A stretch of DNA of 64,000 nt from positions 2,666,001-2,730,000 of the forward strand of contig NZ_CP137080.1 of assembly GCF_036324365.1 (NCBI RefSeq), in the 5' to 3' direction. Position 1 is the stretch's first letter. The number at the start of each line of letters is the position of its first letter. Under the pieces are notes generated by a model. It saw nothing but the letters and a program-made list of their open reading frames with translations, had not been told where the DNA came from and did not search any database. Position numbers and translations under genes: made by a program. This document shows, one piece after another, positions 8,114-16,778 of this stretch. The stretch comes from Microbacterium limosum. Its GTDB lineage: Bacteria > Actinomycetota > Actinomycetes > Actinomycetales > Microbacteriaceae.

Positions 8114-9507
8114 GCACCCTCAATCTCCGTGTCGCGATCGTCGGCGCCGGTCCCGCCGGCATCTACGCCGGCAACATCCTCTCCGTCCGCGTGGCCGACG
8201 CCGGCGGCACCGTCGAGATCGATCTGTTCGAGACCCTCCCCGCCCCCTACGGCCTCATCCGTTACGGGGTCGCGCCCGATCACCCGCGCATCAAGGGCAT
8301 CGTCACGTCGCTTCACGAGATGCTCGACTCGGGCGTCATCCGCTTCATCGGCAACGTGGAGGTCGGCCGCGACGTCGCCCTCGACGAGTTGCACGAGCGC
8401 TACGACGCCGTGATCCTCGCGACCGGGGCGATCCGCGACGTGCGGCTCGACATCCCGGGCATCGACCTGCCGGGCTCCTACGGCGCCGCCGACTTCGTCG
8501 CCTGGTTCGACGGACATCCCGACGTGTCGCGCGAGTGGCCGCTCGACGCGGCGGAGGTCGCGGTGATCGGCAACGGCAACGTCGCGCTCGACGTGGCCCG
8601 CGTGCTCGCCAAGCACGCGGTCGACCTGCGCTCGACCGAGATCCCCGACAACGTGCTCGCGGGGCTCGAGGCCTCGGCCGTGACCGACGTGCACGTCTTC
8701 GGCCGCCGCGGTCCCGCCGACATCAAGTTCACGCCCATCGAGCTGCGCGAGCTGGGCGAGGTGCCCGACGTCGACATCGTGCTCTACGACGAGGACTTCG
8801 AGGGCGTCGACCCCGCCGCGGCATCCAACAACCAGCTCAAGGTCATGCTGCGCACCCTTCAGTCCTGGCGCGGTCGCGAGGTGGGCACCGCCTCTCGTCG
8901 CCTGCACCTGCACTTCTTCCACTCGCCCGTAGAGGTGCTCGGGTCCGAGCGCGTCGAGGGCGTGCGGTTCGAGCGCACGACCCCGACCGGCGACGGCAGC
9001 GTCGTCGGCACGGGCGAGCTGCGCGACATCCCGGTGCAGGCCGTCTACCGCGCGGTCGGCTACTTCGGCACGCCCGTGCTCGATGCCCCGTTCGACGAGG
9101 TGCGCGGCGTCGTCCCGAACGTCGAGGGGCGGGTGACGGATGCCGCATCCGCACTCTCCGCGGAAGACGGCGGCACGGCGGTGCGCGGGCTCTACGCGAC
9201 GGGGTGGATCAAGCGCGGACCGGTCGGCCTCATCGGGCACACCAAGAGCGACGCGATGGAGACCGTCGCGCATCTCGTGGCCGACGCCGAGGCGGGCCTG
9301 CTCGCCGCCCCGACCGAGCGGGGCGACGTGCTCGAGCTGCTCGCCGACCGCGGCGTGGAGTACACGACCTGGCAGGGCTGGCTGGCCCTCGACGCGCACG
9401 AGCGCGACCTCGGCGCAAACCACGAGCACACGCGCGAGCGCGTGAAGGTCGTACCCCGCGACGAGCAGGTGCAGATCTCGCGCGCGGACGCGCTGACCCG
9501 GTCGTGA
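8110..9507 (+). CDS. fprA: Ferredoxin/flavodoxin--NADP reductase, adrenodoxin-reductase type
   Basis: A 465-residue flavoprotein moving electrons from NADPH to ferredoxin. The FAD Rossmann motif is IVGAGPAGIYAGN (about residues 10-22) and the NADPH-binding motif VIGNGNVALDVARVL. The order and length match mycobacterial FprA. Its presence in the operon fits a role in reducing the ferredoxin needed by the sulfite reductase. The GTG start overlaps cobA by 4 bp. Confidence 0.92.
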   Translation: MSTLNLRVAIVGAGPAGIYAGNILSVRVADAGGTVEIDLFETLPAPYGLIRYGVAPDHPRIKGIVTSLHEMLDSGVIRFIGNVEVGRDVALDELHERYDAVILATGAIRDVRLDIPGIDLPGSYGAADFVAWFDGHPDVSREWPLDAAEVAVIGNGNVALDVARVLAKHAVDLRSTEIPDNVLAGLEASAVTDVHVFGRRGPADIKFTPIELRELGEVPDVDIVLYDEDFEGVDPAAASNNQLKVMLRTLQSWRGREVGTASRRLHLHFFHSPVEVLGSERVEGVRFERTTPTGDGSVVGTGELRDIPVQAVYRAVGYFGTPVLDAPFDEVRGVVPNVEGRVTDAASALSAEDGGTAVRGLYATGWIKRGPVGLIGHTKSDAMETVAHLVADAEAGLLAAPTERGDVLELLADRGVEYTTWQGWLALDAHERDLGANHEHTRERVKVVPRDEQVQISRADALTRS

Positions 9508-10490
9508 ACGGATCGCCCGCGGCGGGCGGGGCCGAGGGGACGCCGCCTGTCGCGCCGACCGTCGTCGACGTTCTCGTCATCGGCGGCGGACCCGCGGGGC
9601 TCTCGTCAGCCCTCAACCTGGGACGGGCCCGCGCCGGCGTCGCGCTCGTCGACGCCGACCGCCCCCGCAACGCGGCGACGCTGCTCTCGCACGGGTTCCT
9701 CACCCGCGACGGCGTGCCCCCGCACGAGCTGCGACGCCTTGCACGCACGGAGCTCGAGGCGTATCCGGATGTCGTGGTGCACGGCCGCACGAAGGTCGTC
9801 GCGGTCGCGCGCGCCGACGGCCACCCCGACGGCGCGCGCTTCGTCGCGACGCTGGAGGGTCGGCGCGCGCCCGCCACGATCGCCGCGCGCGCCGTGATCG
9901 TCGCGACGGGCCTGCGCGAGACCCTGCCGGCGGTGCCCGACATCCGCGGCTTCTACGGCATGTCGCTCTTCAGCTGCGCCGCGTGCGACGGCTGGGAGCT
10001 GCGCGACCGCCCCCTCGCGCTCATCGGCGAGAGCGCCGACCTCGCCGACCGGGCTCGCCTCATCGCGCGGTGGACGAACGCCCTCACGGTCTTCACGAAC
10101 GGATCGGACGCGCTCGGGGTGGATGCCGAGGCCGAACTGACGGCATCCGGAATCCGTGTCGAGCGCGCCCGCATCGCCGAGCTTCAGGGTGAGCGCGGGA
10201 TGCTGTCGGCCATCGTGCTCGAGGGCGGCAGCCGGGTCGAGATCGCGGGCGGTTTCGTCCGCCCCGAATGGCATTCGGCGCTGGAGTTCCTCGCTCCCCT
10301 CGCGCCCGACCTCGACGACGACGGGCACCTCGTCACCGACCGCTCCGGCCGCTCCAGCGTGCCCGGGCTCTACGGCGCGGGCGATGCCGCGGCTCCCGGC
10401 GCTCAGCAGCTGATCGTCGCCGCCGGTGCCGGCGCCCGCGTCGCCGCGGTCGTCGTGCACGACGCCCTCGGGGTCACGCAGGCTCACTGA
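9504..10490 (+). CDS. Thioredoxin-reductase-like FAD disulfide oxidoreductase with degenerate NAD(P) site
   Basis: A 328-residue flavoprotein with an FAD motif VIGGGPAGLSSALNLGRA and a redox-active CAAC in SCAACDGWEL, in the position of the thioredoxin reductase CATC. The C-terminal FAD motif is GLYGAGDAA. Where NADPH-dependent reductases have GxGxxA, this protein reads LALIGESADLADRAR, so nicotinamide use is doubtful. Families with this pattern include ferredoxin- or flavin-linked disulfide oxidoreductases and GliT-like dithiol oxidases. It is the last gene of the operon, joined by a GTGA overlap, suggesting a redox role in sulfur assimilation. Confidence 0.8.
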   Translation: MNGSPAAGGAEGTPPVAPTVVDVLVIGGGPAGLSSALNLGRARAGVALVDADRPRNAATLLSHGFLTRDGVPPHELRRLARTELEAYPDVVVHGRTKVVAVARADGHPDGARFVATLEGRRAPATIAARAVIVATGLRETLPAVPDIRGFYGMSLFSCAACDGWELRDRPLALIGESADLADRARLIARWTNALTVFTNGSDALGVDAEAELTASGIRVERARIAELQGERGMLSAIVLEGGSRVEIAGGFVRPEWHSALEFLAPLAPDLDDDGHLVTDRSGRSSVPGLYGAGDAAAPGAQQLIVAAGAGARVAAVVVHDALGVTQAH

Positions 10491-10547
10491 CGGCTGGGCT
10501 CGAGCGGCGCGGTGACGGTGCTGTCGCCGCTCGCTCAGCGACCGTGA

Positions 10548-11153
10548 TCAGCCGCCGAGGGCCCCGGCATCCGACGTGCCGACATCGGTGCGGTGGAAGT
10601 TCTGGAACGAGCGGGATGCCGTGGGTCCGCGCTGGCCCTGATAGCGGTTGCCGTAGGGACCGGAGCCGTAGGGGTTCTCGGCCGGCGACGACAGCCGGAA
10701 GAAGCAGAGCTGGCCGATCTTCATGCCGGGCCACAGGGTGATCGGCAGGGTTGCGACGTTGGAGAGCTCGAGGGTGACGTGGCCCGAGAAGCCGGGGTCG
10801 ATGAAACCCGCAGTGGAGTGGGTGAGAAGGCCGAGGCGCCCGAGCGAGGACTTGCCCTCGAGACGAGCCGCGACGTCGTCCGGGAGGGAGACCTGCTCGA
10901 AGGTGGCGCCGAGGGCGAACTCGCCGGGGTGCAGCACGAACGGCTCCTGCGGGTCGACCTCGATGAGGCGGGTCAGCTCGGGCTGATCCTGGGCCGGGTC
11001 GATGAAGGGGTACTTGTGGTTGTCGAAGAGGCGGAAGTAGCGGTCGAGCCGCACATCGACGCTGGAGGGCTGCACCATCGCGGGGTCGTAGGGATCGAGG
11101 CCGATGCGGCCGCCGTCGAGTTCGAGCCTGATGTCGCGGTCGGAGAGCAGCAC
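10548..11153 (-). CDS. dcd: dCTP deaminase (probably bifunctional, dUMP-forming)
   Basis: A 201-residue trimeric nucleotide enzyme. The motif [23 protein letters not shown] contains the catalytic Ser/Arg/Glu region of the dCTP deaminase/dUTPase fold, and the C-terminal [11 protein letters not shown] closes over the active site. The [12 protein letters not shown] sequence resembles the actinobacterial enzymes that both deaminate and hydrolyse dCTP to dUMP; that is inferred. The GTG start lies 6 nt from a TAGGCT -10 (minus strand, 11160-11165), predicting a leaderless mRNA. It is convergent with the sulfur operon. Confidence 0.93.
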   Translation of the reverse strand: MLLSDRDIRLELDGGRIGLDPYDPAMVQPSSVDVRLDRYFRLFDNHKYPFIDPAQDQPELTRLIEVDPQEPFVLHPGEFALGATFEQVSLPDDVAARLEGKSSLGRLGLLTHSTAGFIDPGFSGHVTLELSNVATLPITLWPGMKIGQLCFFRLSSPAENPYGSGPYGNRYQGQRGPTASRSFQNFHRTDVGTSDAGALGG

Positions 11154-11210
11154 GGGCCCAGCCTACCGAGCGGGCGGGGGCGGATCGGGGCACGATCGGC
11201 GGCACCGCGC

Positions 11211-11292
11211 ACAACACTCCGGACGTTCGCACCGGAACCGGACCGGAAGGCGCCGGAGGCGACAGTTTCCGCGAATGTCTCCGGAGTGTTGT
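11211..11292. repeat. 82-bp inverted-repeat element (copy 1)
   Basis: The ends ACAACACTCCGGA (11211-11223) and TCCGGAGTGTTGT (11280-11292) are exact complements, and the homology extends a few bases inward with a small gap. An element of exactly the same length and ends lies at 31629-31710, aligning best in inverted orientation, with partly conserved cores around CTG.CG and CTTC.GG. CCGCGC flanks both sides here, but copy 2 shows no such duplication. It sits between dcd and tRNA-Gly. Confidence 0.8.
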
Positions 11293-11348
11293 CCGCGCGT
11301 GATCGGTCCCGCCGCGTTTGTTATGCTGGCCGGACGCCGAAAGGCTCC

Positions 11349-11422
11349 GGGGATGTAGTTCAATGGCAGAACTTCAGCTTCCCAAGCTGATAGCGCGGGT
11401 TCGATTCCCGTCATCCCCTCCA
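11349..11422 (+). tRNA. glyV: tRNA-Gly (CCC)
   Basis: A 74-nt cloverleaf: acceptor GGGGATG pairs with CATCCCC, the anticodon stem TCAGC/GCTGA encloses the loop TTCCCAA with anticodon CCC, and the T arm GCGGGTTCGATTCCCGT is canonical. The discriminator is T and CCA is encoded (11420-11422). The gene stands alone between dcd and the ribokinase gene. The gene symbol is provisional. Confidence 0.95.
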
Positions 11423-11532
11423 CTCGTCCCGCCACGTGGCCGCAGGCCGCAGGCAGAAGCCCGGACGCCTCCGCCGGCCGCCCGACACGAACGGGGCCCG
11501 AGGATCGTTCGTCTCCCGGCGCGTCCCCGCGG

Positions 11533-12393
11533 TTATCCCGCGGGGTGCGCCCAGCGGTACGACTCCAGCGGACGCAGGGGCGGCTGCGCCCCCTCGTGCG
11601 TGACGGCATCCGCCCCCACGGCGCACGCTGCGCGCAGCGCTTCCTCGCGGTCCCACCCGGCGGCCAACGCCACCGTGAGCGCCGCGCAGAACGCGTCCCC
11701 CGCCCCGACCGCGTTGACGGCCCGCACGCGCGGCGCGGGGACGCGCACGACCTCGGTGCCGTGCTCCCGCAGTGCCGCGCCCTCGGACCCGTAGGTGACG
11801 GCGACCAGGGCGGCTCGTTCGATCTCGGGCCGCAGCGACTCGTACTCGTGCTCGTTGACGATGACCAGATCTGCGCGCGCGAGCACCTCGGCCGGCAAGG
11901 CCGCGGCCGGCGCCGCGTTGACGGCGAGGTAGCCCGGCACCGCCTCCGCGAGCCGGGCGACGACGCCCATCGGGATCTCCAGCTGCGCGAGGACGACCTC
12001 GTCGGGCGCGAACCGCACCCCGTCGAGGCTCACGTCGGAATTGGCCCCGGAGCAGACGACGATCTGGTTCTCCCCCGACTCCTCCACCGTGATGAGCGCC
12101 GTGCCGGTGGGCTGCGCGCCGAGCCACACGTCGGCCGTCCCGACACCCGCCTCCTGGAGGTTCTCGAGCATCCGCTGTCCGTCGCCGTCGTCGCCCACCG
12201 CGCCGATCATGCGCACCGTCGCCCCGAGGCGCGCGGCCGCGACGGCCTGGTTCGCGCCCTTGCCTCCCGGATGCCGCGCGAGCGTTCCACCCAGCACCGT
12301 CTCGCCAGGACCGGGCAGCCGCCGCACGGCGGCGCTCACGTCGACGTTGATGCTGCCCACGACGGCGAGCGAGGGGAGGCGGGGAGAGCTCAT
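11533..12393 (-). CDS. rbsK: PfkB-family carbohydrate kinase, ribokinase-like
   Basis: A 286-residue sugar kinase phosphorylating ribose or a similar sugar with ATP. The N-terminal PfkB signature reads HPGGKGANQAVAAARLGA and the C-terminal one NAVGAGDAFCAALTVALA, which holds the catalytic Asp and anion hole. I use the ATG at 12393 (MSSPRLPSLAVVGSINVD) because the beta-strand SINVD is at its normal distance. It is divergent from a nucleoside hydrolase, which releases ribose, so the two enzymes plausibly form a nucleoside salvage step. Confidence 0.88.
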   Translation of the reverse strand: MSSPRLPSLAVVGSINVDVSAAVRRLPGPGETVLGGTLARHPGGKGANQAVAAARLGATVRMIGAVGDDGDGQRMLENLQEAGVGTADVWLGAQPTGTALITVEESGENQIVVCSGANSDVSLDGVRFAPDEVVLAQLEIPMGVVARLAEAVPGYLAVNAAPAAALPAEVLARADLVIVNEHEYESLRPEIERAALVAVTYGSEGAALREHGTEVVRVPAPRVRAVNAVGAGDAFCAALTVALAAGWDREEALRAACAVGADAVTHEGAQPPLRPLESYRWAHPAG

Positions 12394-12557
12394 CCGCCCA
12401 TTCCACCACGCCGCCCCCACCGCCGAGGATCCGCCCGCCCGCCGGCATGCACCCGGGGTCGCTTTGCCCCCACCCCCGCACGCGCGATATAACCCTGAGA
12501 GCGAACCGGCGCCGCCGGAGTACGACAGCGTGGTCGACGCCCTCACGAAAGGCCACC

Positions 12558-13523
12558 ATGTCTGCACCCGCTCGCCGCCCCGTCTTCCTCGACTGCGATA
12601 CGGGCATCGACGACGCCGTCGCCCTCGCCTACCTGCTCGCCTCTCCCTCGATCGAGCTGGTGGGAGTGGGCACCGTCAGCGGCAACATCGACTCGGCGAC
12701 CGCGGCCCGGAACACCCTCGACCTGCTCGCCCTCGCCGGGCGCACGGACATCCCCGTCGCTGTCGGCGCGCACGACCACCTCTCGCACGGCTACGGGGGC
12801 GGTGCAACCCACGTTCACGGAGAGAACGGCATCGGGGGCGTCACGCTGCCGACGGCCACGCGCGCACCGGAGGACGCCTCCGCGGTCGACCTGCTCCTCG
12901 AGCTCTCGCACCGTCACGCGGGCGACCTGCACCTGCTCACGATCGGTCCGGTGACCAACATCGCCCTCGCCCTGGCGGCCGACCCCTCGCTGCCCGAGCG
13001 GATCTCCGGCGTGACGGCGATGGGCGGAGCCGCGCTGTGCGCGGGCAACATCACCCCCGTCGCCGAGGCGAACATCGCCAACGACCCCGAGGCGGCCGCC
13101 ACGATGCTGGATGCCGCGTGGGACATCACGCTCGTGCCGCTCGACGTCACGATGGAGCACACGCTCGGGGAGGAGGACCGCGAAGCCCTGCTGGCATCGG
13201 CGAATCCCTTCACGCGTGCCGTCGGCGAGATGCTCGACCACTACTTCGACTTCTACCGACCCATCTACGGCGAGCGCGGCTGCGCGCTGCACGATCCCCT
13301 CGCGGCGGCCATCGCGGTGGGCGATGGCGTGACGGCGACGCGCGCGCCCCGGGTTCCCGTCATCGTCGACACGACGTCGGGCCCCGGGCGCGGTCAGACG
13401 ATCGCCGACCTGCGCGGTCAGCGCCCGCGCCCCCGCGATCACGATGGCGTCCGCACGAGGATCGTCCTGGAGGTGGACCGCCCCCTCGGGCCCCACCTCG
13501 TCGACACGCTCACGCGATTCTGA
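12558..13523 (+). CDS. Inosine-uridine-preferring nucleoside hydrolase
   Basis: A 321-residue N-ribohydrolase cleaving nucleosides to base and ribose. The calcium-binding DCDTGIDDAVAL at residues 12-23 is the family hallmark, and TIGPVTNIALAL and HDPLAAAIAV (C-terminal Ca-ligand Asp) are also present. An AAAGG ribosome site precedes the ATG at 12558. The divergent ribokinase could phosphorylate the ribose released. Base specificity cannot be read from the sequence. Confidence 0.9.
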   Translation: MSAPARRPVFLDCDTGIDDAVALAYLLASPSIELVGVGTVSGNIDSATAARNTLDLLALAGRTDIPVAVGAHDHLSHGYGGGATHVHGENGIGGVTLPTATRAPEDASAVDLLLELSHRHAGDLHLLTIGPVTNIALALAADPSLPERISGVTAMGGAALCAGNITPVAEANIANDPEAAATMLDAAWDITLVPLDVTMEHTLGEEDREALLASANPFTRAVGEMLDHYFDFYRPIYGERGCALHDPLAAAIAVGDGVTATRAPRVPVIVDTTSGPGRGQTIADLRGQRPRPRDHDGVRTRIVLEVDRPLGPHLVDTLTRF

Positions 13524-13550
13524 GGGCGCCCGCTCCGGCCGACCGCCGCG

Positions 13551-14423
13551 TCACGCGACGGGCTCGGCCGGTGGCGCCGCACGAGGCACGGTGCGCACCG
13601 CCCCGATGCTCGCGATCACGACGAGGGCGATCCCCGCGAGCTCGAGCGGTGTGAGCACCTGTCCCAGCAGGAGCAGCCCCGCACCGGTCGCGATGGCCGG
13701 AGCGAGGCTCATGAGGATCGCGAAGGCGGATGCCGCGAGCCGGCGCAGCGCCGACAGCTCGAGCGCGTAGGGGATCGCCGAGGAGAGCACCGCGACCGCG
13801 GCGCCGAGCGCGAGCGTGACCGGGTTCAGCAGCGCCGCGCCCGCGTCGGCCACGCCGAAGGGCAGCGACGCCACGGCCCCGATCACCATCGCGAGAGCGA
13901 GCCCCTCGAGCTTGGAGAAGGCCCGGCCCACCCGCTCCGAGGCGAGGATGTAGCCCGCCCAGCTCGCGGCGGCGCCGAGCGCGAACAGCACGCCCAGCAG
14001 GTCCAGATCCTGCCAACCGCCGCCGGCGAGGAGCACGACGCCGCCGAACGCGAGTGCCGCCCACAGCCAGGCCACGGGCCGTCGAGCGACGATCACCGAC
14101 AGCAGGAGCGGCCCCAGCACCTCGATCGTGACGGTGACTCCGAGATCGAGTCGCTCGAGCGCGAGGTAGAACAACCCGTTCATCACGGCGAGGACGAGGC
14201 CGAACAGGATGACGGCGTGCCAGTCCGCCCGGGAGCGGCCGCGCAGGGCCGGGCGCGCAATCGCCATGAGCAGCACCGCGGAGAAGACCAGCCGCAGCAT
14301 CACCATCCCGAGCGGCCCGGCCGCCGGGAACAGCAGCACCGCCACCGAGGCGCCGACCTCCTGGCAGGCGAGGCCGAGCACCACGAGGCCAGCGGCCGCC
14401 GATCCGCCGGAGCGCGGGGTCAC
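13551..14423 (-). CDS. EamA/RhtA-type drug/metabolite exporter
   Basis: A 290-residue integral membrane protein with about ten hydrophobic segments and two EamA repeats, as in the DMT superfamily. The organisation resembles RhtA-like amino-acid/metabolite exporters, for example MVMLRLVFSAVLLM in repeat 1 and ASWAGYILASERVG at the start of repeat 2. The GTG start at 14423 overlaps the stop of the upstream lipoprotein gene by 4 bp (GTGA), so the two are co-translated. The substrate is unknown. Confidence 0.82.
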   Translation of the reverse strand: MTPRSGGSAAAGLVVLGLACQEVGASVAVLLFPAAGPLGMVMLRLVFSAVLLMAIARPALRGRSRADWHAVILFGLVLAVMNGLFYLALERLDLGVTVTIEVLGPLLLSVIVARRPVAWLWAALAFGGVVLLAGGGWQDLDLLGVLFALGAAASWAGYILASERVGRAFSKLEGLALAMVIGAVASLPFGVADAGAALLNPVTLALGAAVAVLSSAIPYALELSALRRLAASAFAILMSLAPAIATGAGLLLLGQVLTPLELAGIALVVIASIGAVRTVPRAAPPAEPVA

Positions 14424-15688
14424 CGGCAGACGTTGATCTGCGCGACGGCGTCGCCGTACTGCTGCGCCGTCCAGGGCAGGCCCAGCTCCGGCGCGGTGAA
14501 GCCGGATGCCGCGGGGGCTCGCGACGCGATCGCGGCGAGCTGCCAGGCGAGGTGGCCCGCGACGGCCGCGCCGGCCGTGGAGTTGTTGAGCACCACGACG
14601 ACCGTCATTCCCGTGGCGGGGTCGGTGAAGCCGGCCGTGAGGTAGCCCGGCATCGCCCCCATCTGGCCGATGAGCGATCCTGCGATCAGGGCGCCGCCGG
14701 TGGCGGTGTACCACGCGGGAGCTCCCGAGTAGGCGGGCAGCGGCTCGGAGAAGCGCTCGCTCGCGGCCTCGCCGCCGATCGCCCCCGACGCCATCGCCTG
14801 CAGGTAGAGCCCGAGATCCTCGAGGGAGGAGACGACGCCCGCGTCAGTGAATCCCGCCGACGAAGACATCACCGAGACATCCCGCGGCTCGGCGCAGTTG
14901 AGAGTGCCGTCGGGGTTCGACGGGATCCAGGCGCCGTGCAGCGGCTGGGCGCCGGGCGCGGATGCCGCGGCCGGAGGCAGCGACGTCGCCGCCAGACCGA
15001 GGGGCTCGACGATGTAGCGCTCGTACATGGCAGCGGCGCTCAGGCCGGTCGCGCGCTCGAGAGCCATGCCCAGGAGCATGAATCCGGCGTCCGAGTCCCG
15101 GTACTCCGTGCCGACGGCGGAGCGCGGCTGACCGATCCCGAAGGCGGCGATCTCCAGCGGGTCCCAGACCCTCCCGGGGTTGCTGTACCACTGCGCACCG
15201 ATGACGGGTTCGAACGAACCGAGCCCCGCGGTCCCGTTGCACAGGTCGAGCAGGGTCGCATCCTGGAGATCGGGGTACCCGACGACGTAATCCGTCACGG
15301 GGTCCTGCAGCGACACGGTGCCTTCGCTCGTGACCGCGTAGAGCACGTCACAGGTCATCAGGCGCGTGAGGTCTGCGATGCGGAAGGTCATCGCGGGCGT
15401 GACGGTCGCGCCCGTCGCGTCGGTCCCCAGTCCCGCGACCCAGCTCCCGCTCCAGGGGGCCCACACGCCCACGAGCGCGCCGGTGGATGCCGTCGCCGCC
15501 ATCGCGCTCTGCACCGCGGCATCGAGCTCGGCCGCGACCTCGTCCGGGAAACCCCCCGACGCCTGCTCGACGAGGTCGAGCTCGAGGGCCTTGTCGGGCG
15601 CGCACCCCGCGGCCAGGAGAATCACCGAGAGCACCGCGCCCGCGATCGCCGCGCTTCGACGGCGAATGCCGCGTGCCGCCATACTCAC
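14420..15688 (-). CDS. Serine-hydrolase (class C beta-lactamase fold) lipoprotein, catalytically degenerate
   Basis: A 422-residue exported lipoprotein: a basic N terminus, a hydrophobic helix and the lipobox LAAGC near residue 29. The rest aligns with the D-Ala-D-Ala carboxypeptidase/beta-lactamase family. The SxxK motif, normally FRIGSVTK, is FRIADLTR here, so Ser and Lys are both lost. The YSN/YSD motif reads DSDAGFMLLG, and the KTG-equivalent HxG reads GQMGAMPG. A binding or regulatory pseudo-enzyme at the outer membrane face of the cell envelope is therefore likelier than a hydrolase. It is translationally coupled to the EamA exporter. Confidence 0.8.
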   Translation of the reverse strand: MSMAARGIRRRSAAIAGAVLSVILLAAGCAPDKALELDLVEQASGGFPDEVAAELDAAVQSAMAATASTGALVGVWAPWSGSWVAGLGTDATGATVTPAMTFRIADLTRLMTCDVLYAVTSEGTVSLQDPVTDYVVGYPDLQDATLLDLCNGTAGLGSFEPVIGAQWYSNPGRVWDPLEIAAFGIGQPRSAVGTEYRDSDAGFMLLGMALERATGLSAAAMYERYIVEPLGLAATSLPPAAASAPGAQPLHGAWIPSNPDGTLNCAEPRDVSVMSSSAGFTDAGVVSSLEDLGLYLQAMASGAIGGEAASERFSEPLPAYSGAPAWYTATGGALIAGSLIGQMGAMPGYLTAGFTDPATGMTVVVVLNNSTAGAAVAGHLAWQLAAIASRAPAASGFTAPELGLPWTAQQYGDAVAQINVCR

Positions 15689-15762
15689 CCCCCGGTTTAT
15701 CCTGGTCGAGTCTAACGAGCCGAGATCACCGTTCGATCACGCGCGCCGCCTACGGTAAGGGC

Positions 15763-16071
15763 GTGACCCATCTCTTCGACGAATCCGTCGTCTCGGCGGT
15801 GCTGCGGCACATGAACACCGATCACGCCGGCGACAATCTGCTGATCGTGCGGGCGTTCGGTCGTCCCGACGCCGTCACGGCCACGATGACGGGGTTCGAC
15901 GGGGCCGGGGGCGCCTGGAACGTCGAGGGTCCGGACAGCATCGCCGCGGTGGTGCGGGTGGACTGGCCCACGGGCCCGATCAGCGAGCGGGCCGAGGTGC
16001 GTCGAGAGGTCGTCGCCCTGTATGACGCGGCGTGCGCACGGCTCGGCGTCGAGCCGCGCCCGCACGGATGA
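15763..16071 (+). CDS. DUF2470 domain protein (heme-utilisation-like)
   Basis: A 102-residue stand-alone DUF2470 domain, the fold found at the C terminus of HugZ-type heme-degrading proteins. The motif HMNTDHAGDNLLIVRAFG near residues 15-32 is characteristic, and the following strands match FDGAGGAWNVEG. The GTG at 15763 gives a full domain. The downstream heme oxygenase gene, preceded by an iron box, supports a heme or iron-related role. The biochemical activity of solo DUF2470 proteins is unclear. Confidence 0.82.
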   Translation: MTHLFDESVVSAVLRHMNTDHAGDNLLIVRAFGRPDAVTATMTGFDGAGGAWNVEGPDSIAAVVRVDWPTGPISERAEVRREVVALYDAACARLGVEPRPHG

Positions 16072-16083
16072 GGAAAGAAGTAC

Positions 16084-16102
16084 TTAGGTAATCCTTACCA
16101 GG
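16084..16102. promoter_or_regulatory. DtxR/IdeR-like iron box
   Basis: The site TTAGGTAATCCTTACCAGG matches the consensus TTAGGTTAGCCTAACCTAA at about 13 of 19 positions and contains the exact dyad GGTAA-TCC-TTACC (16087-16099). It sits just before a TACACT -10 (16107-16112) that lies 6 nt from the heme oxygenase ATG. Occupation by an iron-bound DtxR/IdeR would block that promoter. Confidence 0.75.
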
Positions 16103-16118
16103 TCGCTACACTGGCGGC

Positions 16119-16772
16119 ATGTCGAACGTCGTGTCGTTCTCCGTCCTGCTTCGCGAGCGCTCCAGCCGCGCCCACTCCGCCAGCGAAGGCGAGGGCTTCA
16201 TGGCCGATCTGCTCGGGGGCGAGGGCACGCGCGAGGACTACATCTCGCTCGTCGCGCAGCACTACTTCATCTACGACGCCCTCGAATCCGCCGCTGCGGC
16301 GCTGCGCACCGACCCCGTCGTCGCCCCCTTCATCAGCGACAAGCTGACGCGGCTGCCGGCGCTCGAGGCCGACCTCGACTTCCTCGTCGGCCCGGACTGG
16401 CGCGAGCGCATCGCCCCGCTGCCCACGACGAAGCGGTACGTCGATCGCATTCGGAAGGTGGCGGCGACATGGCCGGGCGGCTTCGTCGCGCACCACTACA
16501 CCCGATACCTCGGCGACCTCTCCGGCGGCATCTTCATCGGACGCGTCATGCAGCGGCGATTCGGATTCGACACCAACGGGATCGGGTTCTACCTGTTCGC
16601 CGACATCGCCGACCCCCGCGCCTTCAAGGATGTCTACCGCGAGCAACTCGATCGGGCGCCGTGGGACGACGAGCGCGAGCGCGTGATCGACGAGGTGCTG
16701 GTCGCCTACCGGTTCAACACGGAGCTGTTCCAGGACCTGCAGCGGGCGCGCGTCCGCTCGTCCGTCGCCTGA
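16119..16772 (+). CDS. hmuO: Biliverdin-producing heme oxygenase
   Basis: A 217-residue all-helical enzyme opening heme to biliverdin, CO and ferrous iron. The proximal His segment is RERSSRAHSASEGEGFM, and the distal helix carries HHYTRYLGDLSGG, with the conserved Gly-rich kink. It fits the HmuO/PigA-type length. The DtxR-like box and the -10 immediately upstream predict iron repression and a leaderless transcript. Together with the DUF2470 gene it suggests heme iron acquisition. Confidence 0.94.
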   Translation: MSNVVSFSVLLRERSSRAHSASEGEGFMADLLGGEGTREDYISLVAQHYFIYDALESAAAALRTDPVVAPFISDKLTRLPALEADLDFLVGPDWRERIAPLPTTKRYVDRIRKVAATWPGGFVAHHYTRYLGDLSGGIFIGRVMQRRFGFDTNGIGFYLFADIADPRAFKDVYREQLDRAPWDDERERVIDEVLVAYRFNTELFQDLQRARVRSSVA

Positions 16773-16778
16773 GCGGCC

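Noticed and set aside
11205..11298. CCGCGC on both sides of the 82-bp element as a target-site duplication
   Set aside because: The second copy at 31629-31710 shows no flanking duplication, and CCGCGC is common in this GC-rich DNA.
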